A DNA stretch of 64,000 nucleotides from Bacillus sp. sid0103 (GCF_019219025.1 NZ_JAHUWN010000027.1:1-64000), one strand, 5' to 3'. Counted from the stretch's first letter, positions 53,982 to 62,338 are shown. Program-made: numbers and translations. Notes: generated from the sequence alone by a model not told the origin.

Positions 53982-54968
53982 GTGATTGAAAAAGCAGGAA
54001 TGGTAAAAATCGACATATATAAAGATATTTATTCACAATTGTATAAAGGATTAAAGTGGAAAACGGATAAGAGATCATTAATGCTAATTGCAGCGATGTA
54101 TGTCACAAACGGAAAAGAATTTAACTTCAAGAGATTCATGGACCTTGCTGACTATATTAAAAGCGAAGTAGGCTTCTTTTCGCAATTAAAATCTGTGACA
54201 CGATATACCACGGCTGCCACCCTCGATACGCTGACAGATGATCCTAAATCGAGCTTTAACCATTTTATTAAGCTCTATGAAAAACTTATTGAAAATGGCT
54301 TCAGCCGTCAGATTTATACCTATATAGCGGCTGGAACCCTTTTAAAAGTGGAGCAGACGCAAGTGGATGAAATCACAAAAAAGACAAGCATCATTTATAA
54401 AGGGATGAAGGAGCATCATTTCTTCCTTACCAATTCAGCTGATTACCCATTATCAGCCATCCTTGCCTTATCTAATTATGAACCAGCGGAGATCATTAAC
54501 AAGGTGGAAGACTATTACAATGCACTCAAAGATGAAGGATTTTCAATCGGAAATGATCTCCAATTTTTAAGCCACATCCTTGCATTAGATGCAAAACATC
54601 ATCCAAATGAAAAAGCGAATCAATGCAGCCACATTCAAAAACTGCTGAAAGAAAACAATTTAAAAACAAAAAAAGCCTATTACCCCTATATTGGGATGCT
54701 GACCTATTTGGACCATATTGAACAAAAGATCAAGACCTTATATGAAATAAATGAAAGTTTAAATAAAGATAAGATGTTTAAATGGAATAAAGATATCAAT
54801 TTTATGATGAGCGTTCTGTTTTTAATGAGTCATTTGACTACATTGGGCGATGCGGCCAAAACAACCTTAAATACTACAATAGAAATTTTGATCCAGGCTC
54901 AACAGGCTGCAATGACGGCAAGCATTACAGCTGCCACTGTTGCATCAAGTAGTTCAGGTGGAGATTAA
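53982..54968 (+). CDS. DUF4003 family protein
   Basis: 328 aa from the GTG at 53982, which has GGAGAGGGG 7 nt upstream; the ATG at 53964 lies on top of that site. Alpha-helical; YKGLKWKTDKRSLMLIAAMYVTNGKEF and FSRQIYTYIAAGTLL match Bacillus DUF4003 proteins. Ends in an Ala/Thr/Ser-rich tail. Function unknown. Confidence 0.82.
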   Translation: MIEKAGMVKIDIYKDIYSQLYKGLKWKTDKRSLMLIAAMYVTNGKEFNFKRFMDLADYIKSEVGFFSQLKSVTRYTTAATLDTLTDDPKSSFNHFIKLYEKLIENGFSRQIYTYIAAGTLLKVEQTQVDEITKKTSIIYKGMKEHHFFLTNSADYPLSAILALSNYEPAEIINKVEDYYNALKDEGFSIGNDLQFLSHILALDAKHHPNEKANQCSHIQKLLKENNLKTKKAYYPYIGMLTYLDHIEQKIKTLYEINESLNKDKMFKWNKDINFMMSVLFLMSHLTTLGDAAKTTLNTTIEILIQAQQAAMTASITAATVASSSSGGD

Positions 54969-55012
54969 TAAAGTATGCAAGATAATATCGCTGTGGATTT
55001 TTCTTTATTGTG

Positions 55013-55489
55013 TTTATGAAGGACAAATCTCTTGTTCCTTCGCTAAGTTTTGTCCTTCATACCGCTTATGATTGACAATTCTCTTGCTCTTGCGGTAAGT
55101 TTTGTCCTTCATACCGCTTATGATAGACAATTCTCTTGCTCCTGAGGTAAGTTTTGTCCTTCACCCCGCTTATGATAGACAATTCTCTTGCTCCTGAGGT
55201 AAGTTTTGTCCTTCATCACGCTTATGATAGACAATTCTCTTACTCCTGAGGTAGTTTTTGTCCTTCATACCGCTGATGATAGACAATTCTCTTGCTCCTG
55301 AGGTAAGTTTTGTCCTTCATCACGCTCATGATAGACAATTCTCTTGCTCCTGAGGTAAGTTTTGTCCTTCATCCCGCTTATGATAGACAATTCTCTTGCT
55401 CCTGAAGTAAGTTTTGTCCTTCATCACGTTTATGATAGACAATTCTCTTGCTCCTGAAGTAAGTTTTGTTCTTCAGAATGCTATGAGTT
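55013..55489. repeat. Tandem array, 52-bp period, nine units
   Basis: Successive GACAA motifs fall at 55022, 55074, 55126, 55178, 55230, 55282, 55334, 55386 and 55438, exactly 52 bp apart. Unit: GACAATTCTCTTGCTCCTGA … AAGTTTTGTCCTTCAT, with inverted arms GACAA/TTGTC; in the first unit ATGAAGGACAAA/TTTTGTCCTTCAT is nearly perfect. It fills the gap between convergent genes (54968 and 55533). Confidence 0.95.
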
Positions 55490-55532
55490 CAAAACAAAAG
55501 GCAGTGATCGCAAAATCACTACCCTCTTAACG

Positions 55533-56192
55533 CTATTCTTTGGTTAACTTCACAGATGGATCGTCCTGTTTAGCCATTTCTTTTTCTAACTGCTCCACGC
55601 GCGCATCAAATGTGCTGTGGATAAAGGAATGGTTCACCCTTTGTTCTAATCGTTCTAGATAGTTCTCGATATCCTTAAACTTCGAGGAAAATTGTTCACT
55701 CAATGAATTGGATTCTGAAACCTGATTTATTTTTAGATTAGCCCGTGTTACATTTTCACGGCCCATTAATTCCATCCGGCGCAAATGCATATCCTTTAAC
55801 CTTTGCTTCATTTCTTCATGCTTTCTTTCTAATTCAATGAGTTGATCCGTTACGTTGGCAAGAGAAATATTCAAGCGCTCTGCACGATCTGCATATTGCT
55901 GATGCTCTGCTGCAGCAAATTGATAAAGTTCTGTTTCTCCAGCTTTTAAGGCAATCTCTGCTTGATGCTTTCGTTTTTCCGATCGCTCGGTCGCCTGAAA
56001 ATATTCTCTTGTAAATTCCGCTTTCAAGCTAGCTTGACGTTCAACAAGCCTGCCAACCTTTTCTGTCTCTTGCTCACACTCACGAAGATATTGATTGAGT
56101 AAGGCAATCGGATTTTGTTGTCCCTTGTGTTGCATCGATTCATTTAAATCAGCAATAATTAGATCTTTAATTTTTGTTAATAAGTTTGCCAT
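55533..56192 (-). CDS. PspA/IM30 family protein (LiaH-like)
   Basis: 219 aa, almost entirely coiled coil. N-terminal amphipathic LTKIKDLIIADLNESM, then QNPIALLNQYLRECEQE, typical of PspA/Vipp1/LiaH proteins that form rings on stressed membranes. Paired with the small membrane protein 23 nt upstream, as in lia/psp operons. Confidence 0.87.
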   Translation of the reverse strand: MANLLTKIKDLIIADLNESMQHKGQQNPIALLNQYLRECEQETEKVGRLVERQASLKAEFTREYFQATERSEKRKHQAEIALKAGETELYQFAAAEHQQYADRAERLNISLANVTDQLIELERKHEEMKQRLKDMHLRRMELMGRENVTRANLKINQVSESNSLSEQFSSKFKDIENYLERLEQRVNHSFIHSTFDARVEQLEKEMAKQDDPSVKLTKE

Positions 56193-56215
56193 TATTCATT
56201 TCCCCTTTGAAATTA

Positions 56216-56560
56216 TTATTTTTTTAATTCATTCCATTGTTTATCAAAATTTGTAAAAGGATCTGACTCCTTGTTCACAGGCGGCTTTTTGTTCTTATTC
56301 CACTGTTTATAAACTAGAAATAGGATATAAGCTGCACCTACACCAATTAGAGCTGGGATATGGTGAATCGTTGCTGAAAGAACCATTAAGCCGATGATGA
56401 TTAACCCAATTTTCCACCCTATCGATTCAGTCTTCAAAAACTGTTTATAAATTAAATAGAGAATCACTAGGCTTACAAGTAACGCAATCATCGGACCAAT
56501 CATTTTTAGTAATACAAATGCCGCAATACCGCCCGCTAATAGCAAACCAAATTTTTTCAT
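56216..56560 (-). CDS. LiaI-like membrane protein
   Basis: 114 aa, about four hydrophobic segments (LLLAGGIAAFVLL, IALLVSLVILYLIYKQF, IGLIIIGLMVLSATIHHI, GVGAAYILFLVYKQW) and a basic C-terminus. Membrane anchor for the PspA-like protein downstream (inference from pairing). Start: ATG behind GAAGGAGG. Confidence 0.75.
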   Translation of the reverse strand: MKKFGLLLAGGIAAFVLLKMIGPMIALLVSLVILYLIYKQFLKTESIGWKIGLIIIGLMVLSATIHHIPALIGVGAAYILFLVYKQWNKNKKPPVNKESDPFTNFDKQWNELKK

Positions 56561-56720
56561 GTTATGTTCCTCCTTCGTTTCACTCTTTTGTCTTTATCTT
56601 AATTCCATCTTACCTTTTTCCACTTCTTTTCATAATTGCGCTTTAGCTTGATTTTCTACTAAGTCCTAAGACGTAGATGCAATGGGGCTGTACCGCAAAG
56701 GATAATTGTAAAGATCAAAA

Positions 56721-56762
56721 AAGCTCACAATCTGTCTTGATCACCCAAGTGAGTGTGAGCTT
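56721..56762 (-). terminator. Orphan minus-strand terminator in the gap 56561-56931
   Basis: AAGCTCACA/TGTGAGCTT with a TTTTTT tract on the minus strand, but no convincing gene ends here. The rest of the gap is AT-rich with a TATAAT-like box near 56846 that could serve the plus-strand gene at 56932. Confidence 0.55.
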
Positions 56763-56931
56763 CCATTAATTTTTGAATAGATTTAGTACTATAGTATCGA
56801 CTTTCAAAAAGCAGAAAAGTCAACCTTCTCTTTCGGTATCTATCTGTTATAATTAAATTATTCCAATTCGTCCATATTATGGTGTAATGATGTAAATCCT
56901 TTTTTATATAATCCATTTCAGGAGGTTATCT

Positions 56932-57522
56932 ATGTATAAAATCAAGAATAAAGAAAAACTTTTCATTTACACAGGACCAGATGGTTCAGGAAGAAAAACA
57001 ATTGCCAAAATGGTTGCGACAGCGTTTGATATGGAAACAGTTATCTCTTACACGACTCGTTCTCCTCGTCATTATGAAAAGAATGGGGAAGACTACCATT
57101 TTATTAACGAGGAAACATTCAAAAAGATGGAAGAGAAACAAGAATTTCTTGAATGCGTCGAAATCGATGGAATCCATTATGGCATTCGCGAAGAGGACAT
57201 TGTTAAAGCATTCGAATCCCACAACCTCGTCTACCTCACATTAAATCCTGAAGGAACCGAAAAATTAAAACAAATGTACGGTGATCGTGTCATGCGCTTC
57301 TTCATCTATGCCGACCGCGATACGGTTATTGAGAGACAAAAGGAACGACAAGATAATGATCAAGACATTGCCCGCCACATGGCCCATTATGATGAAACCA
57401 TGAACTATAAAAACAGCTGTGAACATGCCTTTGAAAATTATGATTCTCCGCAGATTTCCTTTCAAATTAGTGAAGTCATTGAAGATTTTCTTGAAAGAGG
57501 TTTCATAGTTACCGACTATTAA
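56932..57522 (+). CDS. Guanylate-kinase-like protein with altered P-loop
   Basis: 196 aa. Gmk layout: P-loop, then VISYTTRSPRHYEKNGEDYHFI (GMP-binding), ECVEIDGIHYG and a lid with RQKERQDND. The P-loop reads GPDGSGRKT where guanylate kinases have GPSGVGKGT: the Walker lysine position is Arg, with Lys one step later. It may be a paralogue with changed nucleotide use rather than the housekeeping Gmk. Start: ATG behind CAGGAGG. Confidence 0.85.
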   Translation: MYKIKNKEKLFIYTGPDGSGRKTIAKMVATAFDMETVISYTTRSPRHYEKNGEDYHFINEETFKKMEEKQEFLECVEIDGIHYGIREEDIVKAFESHNLVYLTLNPEGTEKLKQMYGDRVMRFFIYADRDTVIERQKERQDNDQDIARHMAHYDETMNYKNSCEHAFENYDSPQISFQISEVIEDFLERGFIVTDY

Positions 57523-57525
57523 ATA

Positions 57526-57569
57526 AAAAAAGGTGTCAGGCACGCGATTAGTGCCTGACACCTTTTTTT
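57526..57569 (+). terminator. Terminator after the Gmk-like gene (GGTGTCAGGCAC hairpin)
   Basis: AGGTGTCAGGCAC/GTGCCTGACACCT then TTTTTT. This hairpin sequence is itself a common Bacillus dispersed motif. Confidence 0.9.
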
Positions 57570-57571
57570 AT

Positions 57572-57754
57572 GGCTATGTTAAAGCTTATTGTTGATTTTG
57601 GCACCCTGTTGATTGGAGCGGAAGGCGCGAAGACTCCTGCGGGAGGACGGGGCAGGGGAGACCCCGCAGGAGCGAAGCGACGAGGAGGCTCCCCGGACCG
57701 CCCCCGAACCGCACGCGCCTGGAGCGGAAATCAACAGGCAAGTTTAACAGAGCC
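57572..57754 (+). repeat. 183-bp GC-rich dispersed repeat, copy A
   Basis: Ends GGCTATGTTAAA … TTTAACAGAGCC; internal CTGTTGATT … AATCAACAG arms and the GGAGCGGAAGGCGCGAAGAC core common in Bacillaceae genomes. Much more GC-rich than its surroundings. It contains an open frame that is also in copy B and is not a gene. Confidence 0.85.
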
Positions 57755-57767
57755 ATTTTAATAACGA

Positions 57768-58247
57768 TTACTGACTTGTTAATTTTTCAAGTGTATTAAA
57801 AACTGCTTCATAATCTTCTTTCTTATCTGCTTTAAATGAGGTGTTTATGTAGGTTATCACGCCAGCTTTATCCACCACAAAGACTGAACGAATCGCCGTC
57901 CCGCCTTTTTCGTTGAACACATAATAGCTTTTTACCGTTTGTTTAAACCAATCTGATAATAAGGGATATGGCAGCGTTCCCATACTTGCAGCAAAGACTC
58001 TATGGGAGTGGATATGATCCACACTAATCCCCAGTACTTCTGAATCTAATTGCTCAAATCGTTTGTAATCCTCTTTCCAAGAGGAAATTTCCTTAATTCA
58101 GCCGGGCGTAAAGTCCATTCCATAAAAGACAACGACTATATTTTTCTTCCCGCGATAATCAGACAAGGCAAAGGCAATTTTTTCCTTTGTCGTTGCCGTT
58201 AAAGAAAGGTCTGGAGTCAGGTCACCAACTTTCAGTGACTCTTCCAA
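57768..58247 (-). CDS. Bcp-type peroxiredoxin with in-frame TGA at the peroxidatic cysteine (candidate selenoprotein)
   Basis: 159 codons from the TTG at 58247, which has GAGGAGGG 7 nt upstream. The frame is open throughout except TGA at codon 50 (58100-58098): MDFTPG-TGA-IKEISSWKEDYKRF. Bcp peroxiredoxins have TPGC here, the Cys that attacks peroxide. The rest is a normal thioredoxin-fold peroxiredoxin (VGDLTPDLSLT start, YRGKKNIVVVFYGMDFTP, GTLPYPLLSDW, AIRSVFVVDKAGVITY), with no other lesion. No resolving Cys at +5 (Ser), so a 1-Cys type. The segment after the TGA can form a SECIS-like hairpin (58067-58089). Either selenocysteine is inserted, or the gene carries one nonsense mutation and yields a dead fragment. 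Downstream of two small ORFs on the same strand. Confidence 0.75.
58067..58097 (-). promoter_or_regulatory. SECIS-like stem-loop just after the TGA codon
   Basis: On the minus strand: AAT, bulged TT, CCTCTT, loop GGA, AAGAGG, ATT. The loop begins 20 nt after the TGA. A short stem with a small loop that starts with G at this distance is the pattern of bacterial SECIS elements read by SelB. No folding energy was computed. Confidence 0.5.
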
Positions 58248-58264
58248 AAAATCTCCCTCCTCTA

Positions 58265-58411
58265 TTATTTATTATTATTGATAGTTGGGTCCTGAATTTG
58301 TACATGCTGTGGCCGTTCTGGATAGGAACCCTTTCCTGCATCGGGCCCGGTAAGATCATTTCTTTGGTCTAGAACTTTCCCAGTATATTCAATTGGATTA
58401 TTCTTTGGCAT
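58265..58411 (-). CDS. Small hypothetical protein, 48 aa
   Basis: MPKNNPIEYTGKVLDQRNDL…QIQDPTINNNK with a strong GGGAGGTGAG 7 nt before the ATG. Hydrophilic, Pro/Asn/Gln-rich, like small spore-type proteins, but no family is recognised. It lies 17 nt upstream of the peroxiredoxin start. Confidence 0.7.
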   Translation of the reverse strand: MPKNNPIEYTGKVLDQRNDLTGPDAGKGSYPERPQHVQIQDPTINNNK

Positions 58412-58454
58412 TGTCTCACCTCCCCCCAAATCCCACATTAACAAAATAAACTAT

Positions 58455-58589
58455 TTAGCTTTGCTTATTTGGAAATTTCAGTTTCCGTTCAGCTTCGCTC
58501 ATATTTGGGTTGCTTCTGGGTTGACTTTTGTTTAATGCCCTCTTTAATTCAAAAGTAGCATCATCGCCTGTATTGGCTTTTTTATCCAT
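58455..58589 (-). CDS. Small basic hypothetical protein, 44 aa
   Basis: MDKKANTGDDATFELKRALN…SEAERKLKFPNKQS; AAAAGGAGGGAGC precedes the ATG at 58589. The frame is open further upstream but without a site. Hydrophilic and charged, perhaps a spore small protein; not identified. Confidence 0.7.
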   Translation of the reverse strand: MDKKANTGDDATFELKRALNKSQPRSNPNMSEAERKLKFPNKQS

Positions 58590-58679
58590 GTTGCTCCCTC
58601 CTTTTGGTTTTATTATGAACCTAACTAAAAGGTTCATTCTTTCAACATCTGTGATCACGAAAAAGTTTTAAAAAAAAAG

Positions 58680-58717
58680 AACTCCAAAAAACAAATTAAC
58701 TTTGTTTCTCAGAGTTC
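58680..58717 (-). terminator. Terminator of the DHA2 exporter gene
   Basis: GAACTC/GAGTTC outer stem with AACAAA/TTTGTT inside, followed by nine Ts on the minus strand. Confidence 0.8.
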
Positions 58718-58737
58718 ACTGATGTTATTTAGATTGT

Positions 58738-60174
58738 CTACTCCTGCAACTTAACGTTTACCTTCCTTTGGTGCTTCCCTTCGACTTCTGACGCACGGTC
58801 TTTTTTGATAAAAAAGGAAAGTACGAGACCGAGCAATGACAGGAAGGAAACTACCATGAAAGCAATATTGGCTCCATACATATCCGGATGAGAAATCTCT
58901 GGTCGCTCCTGCGCATTTTCTGCTGTTGTCGTCATGACTGTGACAAGTATGGCAGTACCAACAGAGGCAGCGATCATTTTCATCGTATTATCGACAGCAG
59001 CTCCGTGAGGTATTAATTGTTTTGGTAACTGGTTCAATGCAGATGTTGCGACCGGCATCATCACCATCGAAAAACCAAACATTCTGACCCCGTATAAGAC
59101 CGTAATATAGGTCATCGTAGTAGAAGGACCTAAATTAGTAAAAGCAAACGATGAAGCTGTCATAATAGATAAACCAATCATCACTAACCATCTCGCGCCG
59201 ATTTTATCAAAGACTCTCCCAATAATGGGTGCCATCAATCCACTTATTAGAGCACCAGGTAAAAGGGCAATGCCTGCCTCTACTGCCGTAAATTCCCTCA
59301 TCCTCTGCATAAATAGAGGAATGATAGTCTCCGCCCCTATAAGACCCATAAAGCCGATCATACCAATGATTATTGCAAATGGGAAAATTGAATACTTAAA
59401 AACACCCAATTCAAGCATGGGATGTTTCAGTTTTAATTGCCTAGTAATAAACAGGGCAAGTGCCACTCCACCAATCCCCAAACTAAGCAGCGTGGTGGTA
59501 TTTGACCATCCATAATTTCCTGCACAAGTAAATCCGTACAGCAGACCGCCAAAACCTAGGGTCGATAAAATGATCGAAAAAACATCCATTTTTGGTTTTG
59601 ATATCTCTGTTACATTTTTTAAAGCAATGAAAGCAACAAGAATATCGATAAGTGCAATTGGTAAAATGATAAAAAACAGTACTCTCCAAGAGTAATGTGA
59701 TGTCACCCATCCCGACAAGGCTGGACCAATTGCTGGTGCAAAAGATATGACTAGACCGACCAACCCCATTGCAGCACCGCGTTTATTGATTGGAAAAATC
59801 ATCAAAAATACTGTTGTCATTAATGGAAGCATAATTCCTGCGCCGCAAGACTGGATGATCCTGCCTAAAAGCAGTAACTCAAAATTAGAAGCAATCCCCC
59901 CTACAAGTGTACCAATAGCAAAAATACTCATTGCCGAGAGAAACAGCTGTCTTGTGGTAAACCGCTCTAATAGAAATGCACTAATCGGAATCATGATCCC
60001 ATTTACTAACATAAAGACCGTTGTCAGCCATTGCGCGCTGTTGGCGGTGATGTGCATTTCTTCCATAATTGGAGGTATCGCTGTGATCATTAATGTTTGA
60101 TTTAGAATAGCAATAAACGTCCCTGCAAGCAAAAGCACAATAATGGTCGAATGCTTATTCCCTGATATCGCCAT
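58738..60174 (-). CDS. DHA2-family (EmrB/QacA-type) drug exporter
   Basis: 478 aa from the ATG at 60174 behind GGGGGAT; an ATG at 60189 is less well placed. About 14 helices. FIAILNQTLMITAIPPIMEEM (motif D1-like), AQWLTTVFML, and motif C region LVGLVISFAPAIGPALSGW. Proton-driven multidrug export is the family role. Confidence 0.9.
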   Translation of the reverse strand: MAISGNKHSTIIVLLLAGTFIAILNQTLMITAIPPIMEEMHITANSAQWLTTVFMLVNGIMIPISAFLLERFTTRQLFLSAMSIFAIGTLVGGIASNFELLLLGRIIQSCGAGIMLPLMTTVFLMIFPINKRGAAMGLVGLVISFAPAIGPALSGWVTSHYSWRVLFFIILPIALIDILVAFIALKNVTEISKPKMDVFSIILSTLGFGGLLYGFTCAGNYGWSNTTTLLSLGIGGVALALFITRQLKLKHPMLELGVFKYSIFPFAIIIGMIGFMGLIGAETIIPLFMQRMREFTAVEAGIALLPGALISGLMAPIIGRVFDKIGARWLVMIGLSIMTASSFAFTNLGPSTTMTYITVLYGVRMFGFSMVMMPVATSALNQLPKQLIPHGAAVDNTMKMIAASVGTAILVTVMTTTAENAQERPEISHPDMYGANIAFMVVSFLSLLGLVLSFFIKKDRASEVEGKHQRKVNVKLQE

Positions 60175-60344
60175 CAATCCATCCCCCATTCCCCTTCAAT
60201 TTTCGTCATGATGGTGATTATCACCATGAGTCAAAGCTAAAAACGTACTTTTACAGATTACCTGATTTATCCATTAAGTGCTAATGAAATGCTTATCGTA
60301 TTAGGTTAGTACCTCTTATCCATCTGGTTGTCGAAAACAAAAAA

Positions 60345-60379
60345 GGAGTCCCTTCCCCCACTAAAGAGGAAAGAACTCC
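60345..60379 (-). terminator. Terminator of the acyl-CoA ligase gene
   Basis: GGAGTTCTTTCC/GGAAGGGACTCC then TTTTTTG on the minus strand. Confidence 0.8.
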
Positions 60380-60392
60380 AAATATAGGCTAG

Positions 60393-61985
60393 TTAATTGA
60401 CTCTTTTCGGACCTGCCCAGTACATTTCTCTTAATCGAAATTTTTGCAATTTACCTGTAGCTGTTTTTGGTAAAGCCTCTACAAATTCAACTGATTTCGG
60501 TGCTTTAAAATGTGCAAGTTGTGAACGGCAGAACTGAATAATCTCCTCTTCGGTTACTTTTGCCTCAGGCTGTAAGACAATAATTGCCTTTGGAACCTCG
60601 CCCCACTTTTCATCAGGAATCGCAATCACAGCCGTTTCTAAGACAGCAGGATGCTTATAAAGTACTCCTTCCACTTCTGTGGAAGAAATATTTTCGCCCC
60701 CGGAAATGATCAAATCCTTCGCCCGGTCTCGTATTTCAATGAACCCATCGGGATGGGTAACAGCCAAATCACCCGTATGGAACCATCCATCCCTAATCGC
60801 CGCAGCTGTCGTAATGGGATCCTTGTAATATCCTGCCATCACAACGTTGCCCCTTGTTATGATTTCTCCTAGTTCCTCACCGTTCCAGGCTACATCTTCC
60901 CCGTCCGGATGAATAACCTTTGTTTCACCATTAAAAGCAAGTTCAATTCCTTGTCGTGCCTTGATTGCTGCTTGTTCTTCGGCTGGTTTTGAGTCGAATT
61001 CTTTTTTCCACTCACAGTATAGTATAAACGGTGAGGTTTCCGTTAGCCCATAGACATGGATCATATTTAAGCCAAGGAGCTCTTGTGCTTTTTGAATCAA
61101 GGCAGCCGCTGGAGGTGCCCCAGCTGTTGCCATCCGAGGGTTCGTTTCAATCTTTATTTCATTGGCCTTTGGCTCATTGACCAGCATATTGACAACGGTA
61201 GGCGCACCGCATAATAGTGTGATCTTCCTTTTTTCAAATAAATCAAGAATCAGCTGCGGGTCAACCTTTCTTAAACAGACATGAGTCCCACCTGTTGCGG
61301 TAAGTGCCCACACACCGCCCCAACCATTGGCATGAAACATTGGCAACGTATGAAGATAAACATCATCATGATTGACACCCAAGTGATACATGAAATTAGC
61401 TGCATTCAGATAATTCCCACGATGGGTAAGCATGACTCCCTTAGGTTTTGACGTTGTACCGCTTGTATAGTTTAAAGTCAGAAGTTGATTTTCATCGATA
61501 TCTACTTCAGGTAGTGTAAACGTTTCCAAACTATGTTGCAAAAAATCTTCATAATCCACACCAGCTAACGCTGTTTCCTGTCCTGGGACTGAAACAGTAA
61601 TAATTTGTTCGAGCGAAAGATTATCAATGATTTTTTCGATTGGGCCGCAAAATTCCTCATCGACAATTAACATTTTCGCATCACTATGGCGAATGATATA
61701 CTCCAAATCACCACTTGAAAGTCTGTAATTTAGTGGTACCATAACAGCACCAAGTTGGCAGATACCATAGAAGCACTCAAGCATATAATGCGTGTTGGGC
61801 AGCATGACTGCTACATGATCACTTTGGCCGATCCCTGCTTGGTGCAAGGCAGCAGAGAGCTGATCGACGCGCCTGCCAAATTCTTGATATGTAAATTCTT
61901 TGTCTCCATCGATGACGGCTATTTTATTGGGATAATACTTTACCGCCCTGCGTTTCCAGTCTAATGGGGTTAATGGGGAAAACAT
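60393..61985 (-). CDS. Acyl-CoA synthetase (fatty-acid/aromatic-acid:CoA ligase)
   Basis: 530 aa. AMP-binding P-loop YTSGTTSKPKGVMLTHRG, A5 VYGLTETSP, A7 GDLAVTHPDGFIEIRDR, A8 KDLIISGGENIS and catalytic Lys in PKTATGKLQK. Activates a carboxylic acid with ATP and CoA. The sequence best fits medium/long-chain or alkyl-acid ligases. Start: ATG behind GGAGTTGGTG. Confidence 0.92.
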   Translation of the reverse strand: MFSPLTPLDWKRRAVKYYPNKIAVIDGDKEFTYQEFGRRVDQLSAALHQAGIGQSDHVAVMLPNTHYMLECFYGICQLGAVMVPLNYRLSSGDLEYIIRHSDAKMLIVDEEFCGPIEKIIDNLSLEQIITVSVPGQETALAGVDYEDFLQHSLETFTLPEVDIDENQLLTLNYTSGTTSKPKGVMLTHRGNYLNAANFMYHLGVNHDDVYLHTLPMFHANGWGGVWALTATGGTHVCLRKVDPQLILDLFEKRKITLLCGAPTVVNMLVNEPKANEIKIETNPRMATAGAPPAAALIQKAQELLGLNMIHVYGLTETSPFILYCEWKKEFDSKPAEEQAAIKARQGIELAFNGETKVIHPDGEDVAWNGEELGEIITRGNVVMAGYYKDPITTAAAIRDGWFHTGDLAVTHPDGFIEIRDRAKDLIISGGENISSTEVEGVLYKHPAVLETAVIAIPDEKWGEVPKAIIVLQPEAKVTEEEIIQFCRSQLAHFKAPKSVEFVEALPKTATGKLQKFRLREMYWAGPKRVN

Positions 61986-62146
61986 TTCACCAACTCCTCT
62001 ATTTTTAATGAGAGTGATGGATAATTTTTTCGCGTATTGTTCCCTTTGATGTTTACATCACAAGTCTATTCTTGTCCCAAAGTAGCAGTTTGTCAATCAA
62101 TAAATTGATTTTTCTGAAAATGTTTATCGGATTAATTTTTAATAAA

Positions 62147-62330
62147 GGCCCTGTTAAACCTGCCTGTTGATTTCCGCTCCAGGCGCGTGCGGTTCGTGGG
62201 CGGTCCGGGGAGCCTCCACGTCGCTGCGCTCCTGCGGGGTCTCCTTTTGTCCGGTTCTCCCGTAGGAGTCTTCGCGCATGGAACGTAGATCAACAGGGTG
62301 CCAAAATCAACAATAAGCTCTAACATAGCC
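62147..62330 (-). repeat. 184-bp GC-rich dispersed repeat, copy B (inverted relative to copy A)
   Basis: Reverse complement of the 57572 element with some divergence (GGCCCTGTTAAA … CTAACATAGCC ends, CTGTTGATTTCCGCTCCAGG arm). The 61986-62374 gap otherwise holds only AT-rich sequence and the terminator of the ykvS-like gene. Confidence 0.85.
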
Positions 62331-62338
62331 TTAAAAAA

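Noticed and set aside
55013..55489. CRISPR array
   Set aside because: The 52-bp units are contiguous copies with no unique spacers, and no cas gene is present. The same applies to 41281-41610.
56725..56916. 63-residue minus-strand frame in the gap before the Gmk-like gene
   Set aside because: Its 3' end is the terminator hairpin and it has no ribosome site; a non-coding transcript is the more careful reading.
57570..57761. 63-residue open frame in repeat copy A and its 64-residue counterpart at 62132-62326
   Set aside because: Both are translations of the same GC-rich dispersed repeat in opposite orientations. They lack ribosome sites and have a composition unlike any neighbouring gene.
57768..58022. 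Separate 84-residue gene starting at the ATG at 58022
   Set aside because: It is the C-terminal half of the peroxiredoxin after the TGA. It has no ribosome site, and the matching N-terminal half with a good site is in the same frame upstream.
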